Positions 42,359 through 50,435 of a DNA stretch of 50,739 nt are shown here, in pieces; the stretch's first letter is position 1, and every line of letters begins with the position of its first letter. Origin of the DNA: Bacteroidales bacterium UBA1714 (GTDB lineage: Bacteria > Bacteroidota > Bacteroidia > Bacteroidales > Paludibacteraceae); contig DCIY01000010.1 of assembly GCA_002317295.1 (NCBI GenBank), positions 1 through 50,739 of the forward strand, read 5' to 3'. The notes beneath the pieces were generated by a model. It was given only the letters and a program-made list of their open reading frames with translations, was not told the DNA's origin and searched no databases. The position numbers and the translations under genes were made by a program.

Positions 42359-43342
42359 ATGAAAAAACTATTCTTACAAACCTTATGGCTGACAATGGCC
42401 GTTGTTATGATTTCCGGCTGCCAGTTGACAAGACCTTCCAAAGTGTATATCACTCGTGATTTATCACCCCAGGCCATTGTGCGTATATACCATGCACTGG
42501 GAGTCCCCGCTACCGGTCGCATTGCACTCAAAATTTCTACGGGAGAATCGCCTGAAACAGGATATATCCGCCCCGAAACCATGAAACCACTGATTGATGA
42601 TATCAATTCCGTAGAGGGCAATCAGGTTACTATCGTGGAATGCAACACGGCGTATGGTGGTAACCGTTGTACCACAGAACAACATTGGGAAGTGATTCGC
42701 GAGCGTGGATTTTTGGACGTAGCCCCTGTCGATATCATGGATGCCGAGGGTGAAATCTGTTTGCCTGTTCATGACACGACATGGATTAAATACGATAAAG
42801 TGGGCAGCCATATTGCCAATTATGATTTCATGATCAACCTGGCGCACTTCAAAGGCCATCAAATGGCCGGCATGGGAGGCGTGATGAAAAATGCATCTAT
42901 TGGTATCGCTTCGGTGGCTGGAAAGGCGTATATCCATTCTGCTGGTGTGACAGAAGATCCTGTCTTGTGCTGGAAGCATATTGATAATCAGGACGGTTTC
43001 GTGGAAGCGATGGCTGCAGCAGCTCAAGCAGTGGATGACTATTTTGATCATGGAAAGAAAATCATTTATATCAGTGTGATGTATCGCATGTCTATTGATT
43101 GTGATTGCATTGCTCACCCTGCCGAACCGCTGATTGCTGATTACGGAATCGTGGCCTCTACCGATCCGGTAGCATTGGATCAGGCTTGTTATGATATTGT
43201 GGCCCAGATTCATAACGATGAACATAACAATACCAAACCGCTGCTTGATCGTATAGCAGATAGACATGGCGTCCATATCTGTGAGCATGCCGAAAAATTA
43301 GGTTTAGGTACTCGCAAGTATAAGCTGGTTTCAATAGACTGA
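42359..43342 (+). CDS. DUF362-domain lipoprotein
   Basis: A 327-residue protein with a lipoprotein signal (lipobox ISGC, Cys21) followed by the DUF362 fold: LKISTGESPE, FMINLAHFKGHQMAGMGGVMKN and VASTDPVALDQACYDIV. In other proteins DUF362 is joined to ferredoxin domains; here none is visible. It should be anchored in a membrane facing the periplasm. Reaction unknown. Spelling and base composition match the core genome again, so this marks the end of the AT-rich island. Confidence 0.85.
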   Translation: MKKLFLQTLWLTMAVVMISGCQLTRPSKVYITRDLSPQAIVRIYHALGVPATGRIALKISTGESPETGYIRPETMKPLIDDINSVEGNQVTIVECNTAYGGNRCTTEQHWEVIRERGFLDVAPVDIMDAEGEICLPVHDTTWIKYDKVGSHIANYDFMINLAHFKGHQMAGMGGVMKNASIGIASVAGKAYIHSAGVTEDPVLCWKHIDNQDGFVEAMAAAAQAVDDYFDHGKKIIYISVMYRMSIDCDCIAHPAEPLIADYGIVASTDPVALDQACYDIVAQIHNDEHNNTKPLLDRIADRHGVHICEHAEKLGLGTRKYKLVSID

Positions 43343-43400
43343 GTTCAAGCCTACCCATTGTCTTCAGACCCTTTGGTGTAATTAATGAATATCTTATAAC

Positions 43401-44192
43401 ATGGTAAAAATCGCAATTATTACAGGAGCATCCAGCGGTATGGGGCGCGAATTTGCCCTGACCGCACTGGAGCATGTCACCGTGGATGAACTGTGGCTCA
43501 TTGCCCGTCGTAAAGATCGATTGGAAGAGGTGGCTGCCCAATTACAGAACCGCTATCCGGCCTGTGCCATCCATTGTCTGGATCTGGACCTGAGTGCAGA
43601 TGAGAGTCTGACCACTATCGCCCAACGGTTAGCCCAAATCCAAGATGTCAAAGTAGAACTGTTAATCAATGCGGCAGGGTTTGGTAAGTTTCAGGCGGTG
43701 AAGGATATTGCACCCGCGATGGCGGACAATATGCTGAACCTCAATTGCCGTTGCCTTATGCTCATGTGCTACACATGCTTGCCCTATATGTCCCGCGGAA
43801 GCAAGATACTGAATATCGCCTCAGTGGCGGCTTTTCAGCCGGTGCCCTATCTGACGGAATATGCGGCGACCAAAGCCTTTGTGCTGTCCTTCTCCCGAGG
43901 GCTGTGGTCCGAGTTGCGCAAGGAGGGTATTACCGTCACGGCATTATGCCCCTACTGGACGCGAACGGAGTTCTTTGACGTGGCCAAACGGGAGACAGAG
44001 CATGCGCCCATTCATTATTACAACGCGATGTATGAATCCAAGGATGTGGTACAGCGGGGGTGGCGTGAACTGCACCGAGGCAAGGATATAGCCACCTATG
44101 GCTTTGTGGCTCGCGCGCAAGTGGGACTGATTAAGTGCCTACCTCACCGACTGGTGATGTGGATATGGCGCAAGCAACAAGGCATGAAATAG
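43401..44192 (+). CDS. Short-chain dehydrogenase/reductase
   Basis: A 263-residue classical SDR with the cofactor motif TGASSGMG (residues 8-15), the NAAG motif as LLINAAGFGKF, and the catalytic YAATK (Tyr154, Lys158). The substrate cannot be deduced; the type resembles Bacteroidota ketoacyl-type or DltE-like reductases. It is 58 bases after the DUF362 gene in the same direction. Confidence 0.88.
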   Translation: MVKIAIITGASSGMGREFALTALEHVTVDELWLIARRKDRLEEVAAQLQNRYPACAIHCLDLDLSADESLTTIAQRLAQIQDVKVELLINAAGFGKFQAVKDIAPAMADNMLNLNCRCLMLMCYTCLPYMSRGSKILNIASVAAFQPVPYLTEYAATKAFVLSFSRGLWSELRKEGITVTALCPYWTRTEFFDVAKRETEHAPIHYYNAMYESKDVVQRGWRELHRGKDIATYGFVARAQVGLIKCLPHRLVMWIWRKQQGMK

Positions 44193-44234
44193 ACGAAAGG
44201 CAGTTTGTCTTTTCCTAAATTTGGTTGACAGTTG

Positions 44235-44322
44235 TTGTCGTTAGCCCTTTCGGGTGTGGTTGTCGTAGCAGCCAACGGCTGCGTGTCGTAGTGCGCAGCA
44301 CGTGTCGTACGAGCAAGCTCGT
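44235..44322. repeat. Alternating TGTCGTA repeats and distinct mini-hairpins
   Basis: Direct copies of (G/T)TGTCGT at 44235, 44260, 44283 and 44302 alternate with different palindromes: GCAGCC-AAC-GGCTGC (44268-44282), GTGC-GCA-GCAC (44291-44301) and ACGAGC-AA-GCTCGT (44309-44322), plus a weaker AGCCC/GGGT at 44243. A related piece in reverse orientation (GCGC-ATA-GCGC, TACGACAAC) is at 42309-42340. There is no ORF. Spacers of 11-17 bases are far too short for a CRISPR. Confidence 0.85.
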
Positions 44323-44393
44323 CCGAGTATGAGGATAGTGAGAGGATAGTATGCTCTTACCCCGCTCTCAATCCCACCAATCAACACAAAATT

Positions 44394-44454
44394 ATACGAC
44401 AAAATGACAAAATGACAAAATGACCAACTTTGTTATTTTGTCATTTTGTCGTAT
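44394..44454. repeat. 20-bp perfect inverted repeat
   Basis: Arms 44394-44413 and 44435-44454 (ATACGACAAAATGACAAAAT and its complement) enclose a 21-base loop. A third near-copy, ATACGACAAAATAACAAAAT, lies at 44592-44611. The AATGACAAA core is itself tandem. The rest of 44193-44784 has no gene, apart from a plausible TACTTTTGT -7 element near 44731. Confidence 0.85.
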
Positions 44455-44784
44455 TTTGAAGAGTTGATACCCACCAAAAATATGTAATATAATATAGTAT
44501 TATAATATATAACCCCTACTCCCCTAAATTCGGAGTGATTTTTACCCCGTTTTAAGACATTTCCTTCCTATTCAGCAGATGAACCCATTCAGATACGACA
44601 AAATAACAAAATGACAGAGTAGAAATTCCTATCGGCGCCCCAAAAATGCTAACTCGTTGATGCTGAACGGGTCACAAAGAAAGTGCACAAAAAGTGATAC
44701 TTGGTATTGTGTATGTCAAAAAAAAGTACTACTTTTGTAGTCGATTTTGAGACCCATTGTAATACTTATTTAAGTTTTGTTTTT

Positions 44785-45315
44785 ATGTATCATCCTACGC
44801 CAGATATTTATACAGACATAGGCAAGTTATCTCTTGCCATATCTGCATTGCGTAAGGGTGTAGATAAGCAGGAGCAGGAACAAATCGCCGATTTATTACA
44901 GGAGATTTACGACCACTTGCCCGCTATGGGTGATGAACTACAACGGTATCGTCAAGCAGATTTACAAGCGAGTATTATGTCTCAATCCGGAGATCCGGAT
45001 ATCATATTACCAATAGAACTGCCTCAGGAATTGGATGGACCTAATCAGCGAAAGATGATGAAACGATCATTGGACTATGGGTTGATACGGGCGGAGAATG
45101 GTATATATCAATTCAACCGAATACTAACCGGAAGTCAGCAGGCGTATTGGTGTCAACAGATATTTACGCCCATTGATGCCAGTGCGTTTCCGGCGCAGGC
45201 TGTTGAGCAGATGTTTGGAATCAAAAATGTGTCCGTAAAAATATCCAAGTTACTCAACAATAAGTGTGCCAAACCGAGAGGGTGGGAAGACGTTGATAGA
45301 GTACTGGCGATATAG
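44785..45315 (+). CDS. Unknown protein of the VirE/DUF3987 locus
   Basis: A 176-residue protein; I chose the ATG at 44785 (MYHPTPDIYTDIGKL) since the upstream extension overlaps a likely promoter. Helix-rich N-terminus (LAISALRKGVDKQEQEQIADLLQEI would be one amphipathic region) and a C-terminal part with LTGSQQAYWCQQIF and VSVKISKLLNN. No motif recognised. It could be a DNA-binding accessory protein, judged only by its place before a regulator and primase. Confidence 0.65.
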   Translation: MYHPTPDIYTDIGKLSLAISALRKGVDKQEQEQIADLLQEIYDHLPAMGDELQRYRQADLQASIMSQSGDPDIILPIELPQELDGPNQRKMMKRSLDYGLIRAENGIYQFNRILTGSQQAYWCQQIFTPIDASAFPAQAVEQMFGIKNVSVKISKLLNNKCAKPRGWEDVDRVLAI

Positions 45316-45361
45316 TCTGCGCGTTAACTCGCTATGTATCAACATTTAACATAAGATGTTA

Positions 45362-45429
45362 CCAATTGGCATTGCAAATTGCATTGCCAATTGGAACAAG
45401 GAATTTTCCATAATAAGTTGTAATTTTGC
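45362..45429 (+). promoter_or_regulatory. Long palindrome and -7 element
   Basis: CCAATTGGCA (45362-45371) and TGCCAATTGG (45385-45394) form perfect arms, and the centre TGCAA-A-TTGCA is also palindromic, so the whole 33 bases are dyadic. TAATTTTGC is at 45421-45429. The spacing places the palindrome just upstream of or at the -33 region, as for an operator. Confidence 0.6.
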
Positions 45430-45546
45430 AGCGTGATTCGAAATTTCGAGTCGCGCTGAATTTTTTTTATATTGTTTAACCGCGACGTTTATGGTCTGCA
45501 CGTGCGAGGAAGCTTCCGCTATAAGCCGAGCATACACCTCACGGTT

Positions 45547-45867
45547 ATGCCAAACCTAAGTATTTCGCAGAACATTACTTCTGCATTTGTGGGCAAGATC
45601 CTTGCCGAGTATTTAACCACCAGTCCGGATTCCTTGGCGGTCGCCTTCCGTGCCCGCTATGGGGAACTGCATCCTTCTTCCGTCTTGGTCCCCGAAGGTA
45701 ATTATCAGGCTTTGCTTCATTACATGCAAAGTCGAGACTCCTTAGATAACTATCTCGCACGTGCACAACACAAAAAATCCAAACTTGCCAAACTGCTTAC
45801 GCGTGAAGTGGGCTGGCCGGTGAAGGCAGATACACTGTCCAAAACGCTAAAAAGAGCAGGAAAATGA
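45547..45867 (+). CDS. Unknown 106-residue protein
   Basis: The frame is open from 45472, where a TTG could serve as start, but the ATG at 45547 (MPNLSISQNITSAFVGK) looks more natural. The basic C-terminus (KKSKLAKLLTREVGWPVKAD, TLSKTLKRAGK) would suit nucleic acid binding. No family recognised. Located between the palindromic promoter region and the sigma factor. Confidence 0.55.
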   Translation: MPNLSISQNITSAFVGKILAEYLTTSPDSLAVAFRARYGELHPSSVLVPEGNYQALLHYMQSRDSLDNYLARAQHKKSKLAKLLTREVGWPVKADTLSKTLKRAGK

Positions 45868-45875
45868 TGATTTCC

Positions 45876-45917
45876 GGACATTTGTCCTATAAATCGTTTT
45901 TTTTCGGACATTTGTCC
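45876..45917. promoter_or_regulatory. Twin GGACATTTGTCC palindromes upstream of the sigma gene
   Basis: Two identical copies of GGACA-TT-TGTCC at 45876-45887 and 45906-45917, exactly 30 bases apart, or about three helical turns, so a protein would meet both on one face. A shorter relative (GGAC-TTT-GTCC) lies at 46800-46810 in the 3' end of the sigma gene. They look like operators. Confidence 0.6.
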
Positions 45918-45991
45918 TTCTTTTCACTCGAAAAATCGGGTATTATTGTAGTGTAATCAAATCGAAGTTTCACCAATAAATTTTCAACAAA

Positions 45992-46819
45992 ATGAAAACA
46001 AAAAAGAGTATTCGCATCGACTTGAACAAGGAAATCAGGTTCGATCGCAACGAATGCCGAATCAACACGTATTTGAATGAGATTCGCAAGTATGAAATTA
46101 CGGAAGACCAAAAGGTCATTGACCAATGGGTTCTCGAGTACCAAACCACCGGTTCCGAAGTAGCCAGAACCAAGGCAATCAAAGCATTACTTCGCTATGC
46201 TACCGTTGTGGCGGCCAACTTCTACAAGCGCCCCTTACAACTCAGCGACCTGATCGATGAAGCCAACGAGGCACTGATTCGTGCACTGGATACGTACAAT
46301 GCCACTCAGGAAAGACACTTTATGACCTATGCCACCCGTAGCATGATTAACACGCTGCTGGACTATTGTAACCAGTACCGCAATTCACTCACTGTCAGAG
46401 ATGAAATCGAAGACGAGGACCTGTACGAAGACATCATCACCGATCCTGAAGTGCTCGACAAGTACCACCAGGTCAATCACCCTGGTGACCCACGTATGGT
46501 CAGTCTGGATGCACCTGTCGGTCACGAAGATGAAGACTCCTTTACCTTGGCTGATGTACTTGCTTGCGAGGACACCACGGTGGAGGATTGGGAACGCCTA
46601 CATGACGCTAAGACCATAGCGCAGGTGATATTATCCCAACTCTCTGACTTGGAGCAACGCATCCTGTGTATGAGTTACGGCATCGGTTGTCGACAGTTGA
46701 ATGATGACTATATCGCTCAGCAACTCGACCTTCCTTCTCCGGAACGTGTCCGTCAACTTCGCCAATTTGCCTTAACCAAGGCGCTATGCATAAATATTAG
46801 GACTTTGTCCGACCAATAA
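45992..46819 (+). CDS. Divergent sigma-70 family factor
   Basis: A 275-residue protein with the layout of a primary-like (group 2-4) sigma factor. Region 1.2-like INTYLNEIRKYEI is followed by region 2 (ALLRYATVVAANFYKR, LSDLIDEANEALIRALDTYN, MTYATRSMINTLL), an acidic linker (DEIEDEDLYEDIITD) and a region 4 helix-turn-helix (LEQRILCMSYG, IAQQLDLPSPERVRQLR). It is too long for an ECF factor and too divergent for RpoD. Its place in a mobile-like locus suggests an element-specific factor. Two palindromes upstream may regulate it. Confidence 0.85.
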   Translation: MKTKKSIRIDLNKEIRFDRNECRINTYLNEIRKYEITEDQKVIDQWVLEYQTTGSEVARTKAIKALLRYATVVAANFYKRPLQLSDLIDEANEALIRALDTYNATQERHFMTYATRSMINTLLDYCNQYRNSLTVRDEIEDEDLYEDIITDPEVLDKYHQVNHPGDPRMVSLDAPVGHEDEDSFTLADVLACEDTTVEDWERLHDAKTIAQVILSQLSDLEQRILCMSYGIGCRQLNDDYIAQQLDLPSPERVRQLRQFALTKALCINIRTLSDQ

Positions 46820-46859
46820 CCTATAACCGTTAACCAATAACCATTAACCATTACTAAAA

Positions 46860-47126
46860 ATGGACTTTACCGGAATAGTAACCCACATCGGTGAACGCGA
46901 AACCTTCACCTCCGCCAACGGGAAAGAGTTTTCCCGACGCTCCATCACCCTACGCAACGACGATCAACAGTATCCCGATACCGTAGTGGTCTCTCTCAAA
47001 TCAGAACCCGCCCAATCGTTCTCTGGAACCCTCGGCCAACGAATGACTGCCCGCTTCAACTTCCGCGCCTTCCAATCCAAGGACGGCATCTGGTTCAACC
47101 GGCTCGAATGCTGGCGCATCGACTAA
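46860..47126 (+). CDS. DUF3127 protein (OB-fold-like)
   Basis: An 88-residue protein of the Bacteroidota DUF3127 family, probably a small OB-fold single-stranded DNA-binding protein. The recognisable path is FTGIVTHIGERETFTSANGKEF, then RSITLRND and VVSLKSE, closing with WFNRLECWRI. Such genes often accompany primases in phages and integrated elements, and a VirE-N/DUF3987 protein follows here. Confidence 0.75.
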   Translation: MDFTGIVTHIGERETFTSANGKEFSRRSITLRNDDQQYPDTVVVSLKSEPAQSFSGTLGQRMTARFNFRAFQSKDGIWFNRLECWRID

Positions 47127-47132
47127 CACTTA

Positions 47133-47311
47133 CCCCACGCTGCGCTATAGCGCTCCCTTCGGTCGCTCTGCCTACCTCTCCCCTTTCAGGGGAGTCGGAG
47201 GGGGCTTCCTTCGGTCGCTCTTCCACCTCTCCCCTTTTAGGGGAGTCGGATGGTGCTTCCCTTCGCTCCTCTAGAACATCTAGATGAGCGCAGCGTTCTA
47301 GAACATCTAGT
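47133..47311. repeat. Mixed mini-hairpin repeats
   Basis: Contains GCTGCGCTATAGCGC, two tandem copies (about 52 bases each, 47157-47208 and 47209-47262) of a unit with CTTCGGTCGCTC and the hairpin CTCCCC-TTTCA-GGGGAG, then the CTAGA-rich block (TCTAGAACATCTAGA) at 47270-47311. No gene. The CTCCCC/GGGGAG unit recurs inside the primase gene. Confidence 0.8.
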
Positions 47312-47336
47312 TTAACTATTAAAAATAAAAAAAACA

Positions 47337-47558
47337 ATGAAGAAAAATTCCAAACAAACCGCGTCCAAGACGCAAACCACAACGAGAACAGAAATCTCAG
47401 CGTACAGCCGCCTGAGTGTCAGTAAAAACCGCATGACAATAGTCATCTCCGTACCTTGCGCGGATATCCAACCGCTCACCATCCTCGACTCGTACTACGA
47501 GCAAACGGAGAAAGTCGCTGAGTACATCGAAACCCACCAGCTGGAAGCGCTGGTTTAA
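47337..47558 (+). CDS. Unknown 73-residue protein
   Basis: A basic N-terminus rich in Lys, Thr and Ser (KKNSKQTASKTQTTTR), then a more ordered part (YSRLSVSKNRMTIVISVP, LDSYYEQTEKVAEYIE). No family recognised. Preceded by an A-rich leader, followed by hairpin repeats. Confidence 0.5.
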   Translation: MKKNSKQTASKTQTTTRTEISAYSRLSVSKNRMTIVISVPCADIQPLTILDSYYEQTEKVAEYIETHQLEALV

Positions 47559-47561
47559 TGC

Positions 47562-47645
47562 ACGGCCAAAGGCCTAATGCAAAATGCACGGCCTCCGGCC
47601 TAATGAACGGCCTCCGGCCTAATGCACGGCACTGCGTGCCTACAG
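47562..47645. repeat. GGCC-type hairpin repeats
   Basis: Four units of the shape GCACGGCC-NNN-GGCCTAAT: loops AAA, TCC and TCC, and one GGCAC-TGC-GTGCC variant. They fill the gap before the primase gene together with CCACA-TT-TGTGG (47671-47682) and tandem AACCATTAACC-like words. Confidence 0.8.
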
Positions 47646-47701
47646 TTATCAATAACCAATAACCATAGCCACATTTGTGGCGAACCATTAACCATTATAA
47701 A

Positions 47702-50092
47702 ATGATACCCCGTTTTTGTATACAAAACCGCATCACGGACAGGGAGGCTACTCCCTGCACCGTGGCGCAATTGCTCGAGGTAATGGCCTCGGAGCATGTG
47801 CAGACCATCTGCGACCAAATTAAGCTGTTGGACCAAGAGTATCCCAATGGCGGTAACGAACGCGATGAAGAGTTGGCGCGTCTAAAGAAACAACTCCCCG
47901 TTATTACTCCTCACGCTCAAAAGTTTATCAACAATGAAAGAAAAAATCAAAACGCTATTCCGTCTGGCCTTGTCATGCTGGACATGGATGATATACCTGA
48001 TCCTCGCGCCTGTATTGATAGTATCTCTGGTGATTCTTTCAGGGCTAACCAAATTTACTTCGTCGCTATTACTCCATCTGGTCATGGCCTTCGCCTCATT
48101 GCCGAGCGTCAATCGGATGAATCGATAGCCAATGCCCAACAACGCCTCTACGATTTATTGATTAGTCTCTCCCCTGCAGGGGGAGTTGGAGGGGGCCATT
48201 TTGACTCTTCAACGAAAGACCCAGCTCGAGCCTCTTTTGTTATGCCACGAAGCTATCTGCTCTACCTCGACGCCTCCGGCCTCGAGTTCGAGACGGAAGA
48301 AGAAGCGCAAAAAGTAGCCACTCGCGAAGCCACTATCGTGGAACCACTATCGCGAAGCAATGATCGCGAAGCCACCATCGATTCCTCCCCTGCAGGGGGA
48401 GGCCAGGAGGGGGCCACCTATCAGGGCTTGCCGTATAAGGACATCATCTCGCAACTGGTGATGCTGCTGGGAGGGGAACCGGAGGTCGGTGCCCGCAACA
48501 CCTTCTACTTCTCCCTCGTGATGTACGCCCGCTATATCTGCGACTTCCAGTCGGATATCCTGTTGGCAGTGTTGCCGGACTTTGGCCTGAGCGTAGAGGA
48601 GCGGCGTGGGGTGATTAACTCTGCCGTCAATCGTCCCCGCAAGGCTACGGTGCCGGATATGGTGACGAGAGCGTTGGCAATGGCTCAGGCGGCGGCCCCC
48701 TCTGACTCCCCCGGTAGGGGAGAGGAGAGTGAGTGGCCGGTGGATCAGGAGGCATTGCCGATGCCTAAACTGCCTACGGTGCTCAATACCATCTGTCGCC
48801 GTTTGCCGCAAGAGTTTCATCCTGCCATGGTGATTGCCGCCCTGCCGGTATTAGGTACCTTAGCCACCAAGGTGCGCTTTACCTACCTCGACCACCAGAA
48901 GCACTCGTTCTCCTTCATGTCCTGCATCACCGCTCCGGCGGCTACGGGTAAGTCGTTCATTCGTCGTCCCATCAATCTGCTGCTCACGCCCATTGACGAA
49001 CAGGACGAGGTGGAGCGCGAGAAGGAACAGGAGTACAAGGAGAAACTGCGCGTGGCCAAGAATGCCAAGGTGCAACCCGAGAACCCAAGGGCCTGTCCGA
49101 GAAACAACGGTATCAATATCTCCGTGGCCAAGTTGCTGCAGTTGCTTACCTATAGTGAAGGCAAGCACCTGATTGGGATAGGGGAGGAGATAGACACCCT
49201 GGTCAAGAGTGAGCGTGCCGGCGTGTGGAGCCAAAAGAGCGATATCTACCGCTTGGGGTTTGACAATGCCAAGTATGGTCAGAACTACATGTCGGATAAC
49301 TCGTTCTCCGCCAATGTACCCGTGTACTACAACCTTCTTCTGACAGGCACTCCGGGAGGCATGTATCGGTTCTTTAAGGATGTAGAAGATGGCTTGGTGA
49401 CGCGTTGCTGCTTTGCCCAATTGCCGGATATGTTCGGAACCGATATACCGGACTTTCAGCCCTATAGCAAGTCGGAGGAAGAGAGTATCATTCGTACGGC
49501 GCGGATGCTGGATATGACCGAGGGAACGATCTACTGCAAGGCAGTCGATGAGGCGATAGGCGAATGGCTGCGGGCGAAAAAGCAACAAGCCATCGAGGCG
49601 GACAGCCGTGCCATTGATACGGTAAGACGCCGTGCGGCGGTAATTGGCTTCCGTGCCGGCTACCTCGCCGCTTTGCTCAATGGTTCCGCCACCAAATCCG
49701 CGCAGCCATCATCGCGCAGCCACCATCGCGAAGCCAAAATCGCGAGCAAAAGCGAGCCATCATCGCGAAGCTTGTCTGGCGGGATAGAGGCTTCCCAATT
49801 TGCTCTATGGGTGGCGGAGTATGTGTTCCGCAACCAGATGCAGTTGTTTGGCGGTAAGTTCGAGCAGGTGGCGAATGAGCAATTGGCCTGTCAGCAAAGA
49901 AAAGGGAGTGCAACGGCGCTTATTTATCTGTTACCTCAAACGTTTACCAAAGCGGAACTCATTGCACTCCGTGCGCGAAAGGGTCAATCGACCGATGTAT
50001 CTGCATTATTGCATCGATGGATATTAGCAGGTATCATCGAACAGGTAACCAAAAACCAATACAAGAAAGGACCCAACTATGGCAAAGCATAA
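47702..50092 (+). CDS. VirE-N/DUF3987 primase-helicase-like protein with in-frame repeats
   Basis: A 796-residue protein of a type widespread in Bacteroidota integrated elements. Residues 1-220 match the VirE N-terminal (BT4734-like) primase-type domain, with VMLDMDDIPDP and YFVAITPSGHGLRL. Residues 355-650 are DUF3987, with the P-loop-like TAPAATGKS (about 409-417) and LIGIGEEIDTLV. Several stretches look like inserted repeats kept in frame: SLSPAGGVGGG (about 156-166), SPAGGGQEG (about 229-237), APSDSPGRGEE (about 333-343), and REAT/SRS-rich parts (about 207-228 and 666-691). Start chosen at the ATG of 47702. Confidence 0.87.
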   Translation: MIPRFCIQNRITDREATPCTVAQLLEVMASEHVQTICDQIKLLDQEYPNGGNERDEELARLKKQLPVITPHAQKFINNERKNQNAIPSGLVMLDMDDIPDPRACIDSISGDSFRANQIYFVAITPSGHGLRLIAERQSDESIANAQQRLYDLLISLSPAGGVGGGHFDSSTKDPARASFVMPRSYLLYLDASGLEFETEEEAQKVATREATIVEPLSRSNDREATIDSSPAGGGQEGATYQGLPYKDIISQLVMLLGGEPEVGARNTFYFSLVMYARYICDFQSDILLAVLPDFGLSVEERRGVINSAVNRPRKATVPDMVTRALAMAQAAAPSDSPGRGEESEWPVDQEALPMPKLPTVLNTICRRLPQEFHPAMVIAALPVLGTLATKVRFTYLDHQKHSFSFMSCITAPAATGKSFIRRPINLLLTPIDEQDEVEREKEQEYKEKLRVAKNAKVQPENPRACPRNNGINISVAKLLQLLTYSEGKHLIGIGEEIDTLVKSERAGVWSQKSDIYRLGFDNAKYGQNYMSDNSFSANVPVYYNLLLTGTPGGMYRFFKDVEDGLVTRCCFAQLPDMFGTDIPDFQPYSKSEEESIIRTARMLDMTEGTIYCKAVDEAIGEWLRAKKQQAIEADSRAIDTVRRRAAVIGFRAGYLAALLNGSATKSAQPSSRSHHREAKIASKSEPSSRSLSGGIEASQFALWVAEYVFRNQMQLFGGKFEQVANEQLACQQRKGSATALIYLLPQTFTKAELIALRARKGQSTDVSALLHRWILAGIIEQVTKNQYKKGPNYGKA
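48166..48730. repeat. CTCCCC/GGGGAG hairpin repeats inside the primase gene
   Basis: Copies at 48166-48197 and 48384-48418 are in plus orientation and one at 48692-48730 is inverted (GACTCCCCCGGTAGGGGAG). They match the intergenic unit at 47157-47262. ATCGCGAAGC words form two further clusters at 48321-48375 and 49697-49772. None breaks the frame. Confidence 0.85.
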
Positions 50093-50264
50093 TCACCCTC
50101 GTCCGCACTCGGATCAACTCATCCGTCGCACCTTTGGCGACTACCTGCGCAGCGGCATGCACATCATGCTGGCCTTCGCCAAAACCGCCAGCGAGTATGC
50201 CCTCAGCATGGACACCATCCGCAAAATCGTTATGCGCAAACGTAAAAAAAAGAACCGCACTTAG
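50079..50264 (+). CDS. Small basic protein, possibly DNA-binding
   Basis: A 61-residue protein overlapping the end of the primase gene by 14 bases. Very basic end (IRKIVMRKRKKKNRT) and a helical middle (YLRSGMHIMLAFAKTASEYA). A helix-turn-helix is possible but not certain. Translationally coupled by position. Confidence 0.6.
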   Translation: MAKHNHPRPHSDQLIRRTFGDYLRSGMHIMLAFAKTASEYALSMDTIRKIVMRKRKKKNRT

Positions 50265-50273
50265 TTATTACCA

Positions 50274-50395
50274 CTTCGCTGCGCTGTAGCGCTCCCTTTG
50301 GTCGCTCTCCCACCTCGCTCCTCTCTTCTTCTATCCGTCTAAGACGTCTAGAACGGCTAGATCCTCTAGAAGAGCATAGCGGTCTAGAACATCTA
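50274..50395. repeat. Mini-hairpin and CTAGA-rich repeats
   Basis: GCTGCGCTGTAGCGC, CTTTGGTCGCTCTC and a block with four TCTAGA-like sites (50336-50390), the same families as 47133-47311, in the same order. No gene. Confidence 0.75.
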
Positions 50396-50435
50396 TTTAT
50401 TAATCATTAAAAAAAAGAAAGGAAATCTATGGATC

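Noticed and set aside
44235..44322. Integron attC-like array or CRISPR
   Set aside because: Units are too short, there are no cassettes between them, and no integrase is visible.
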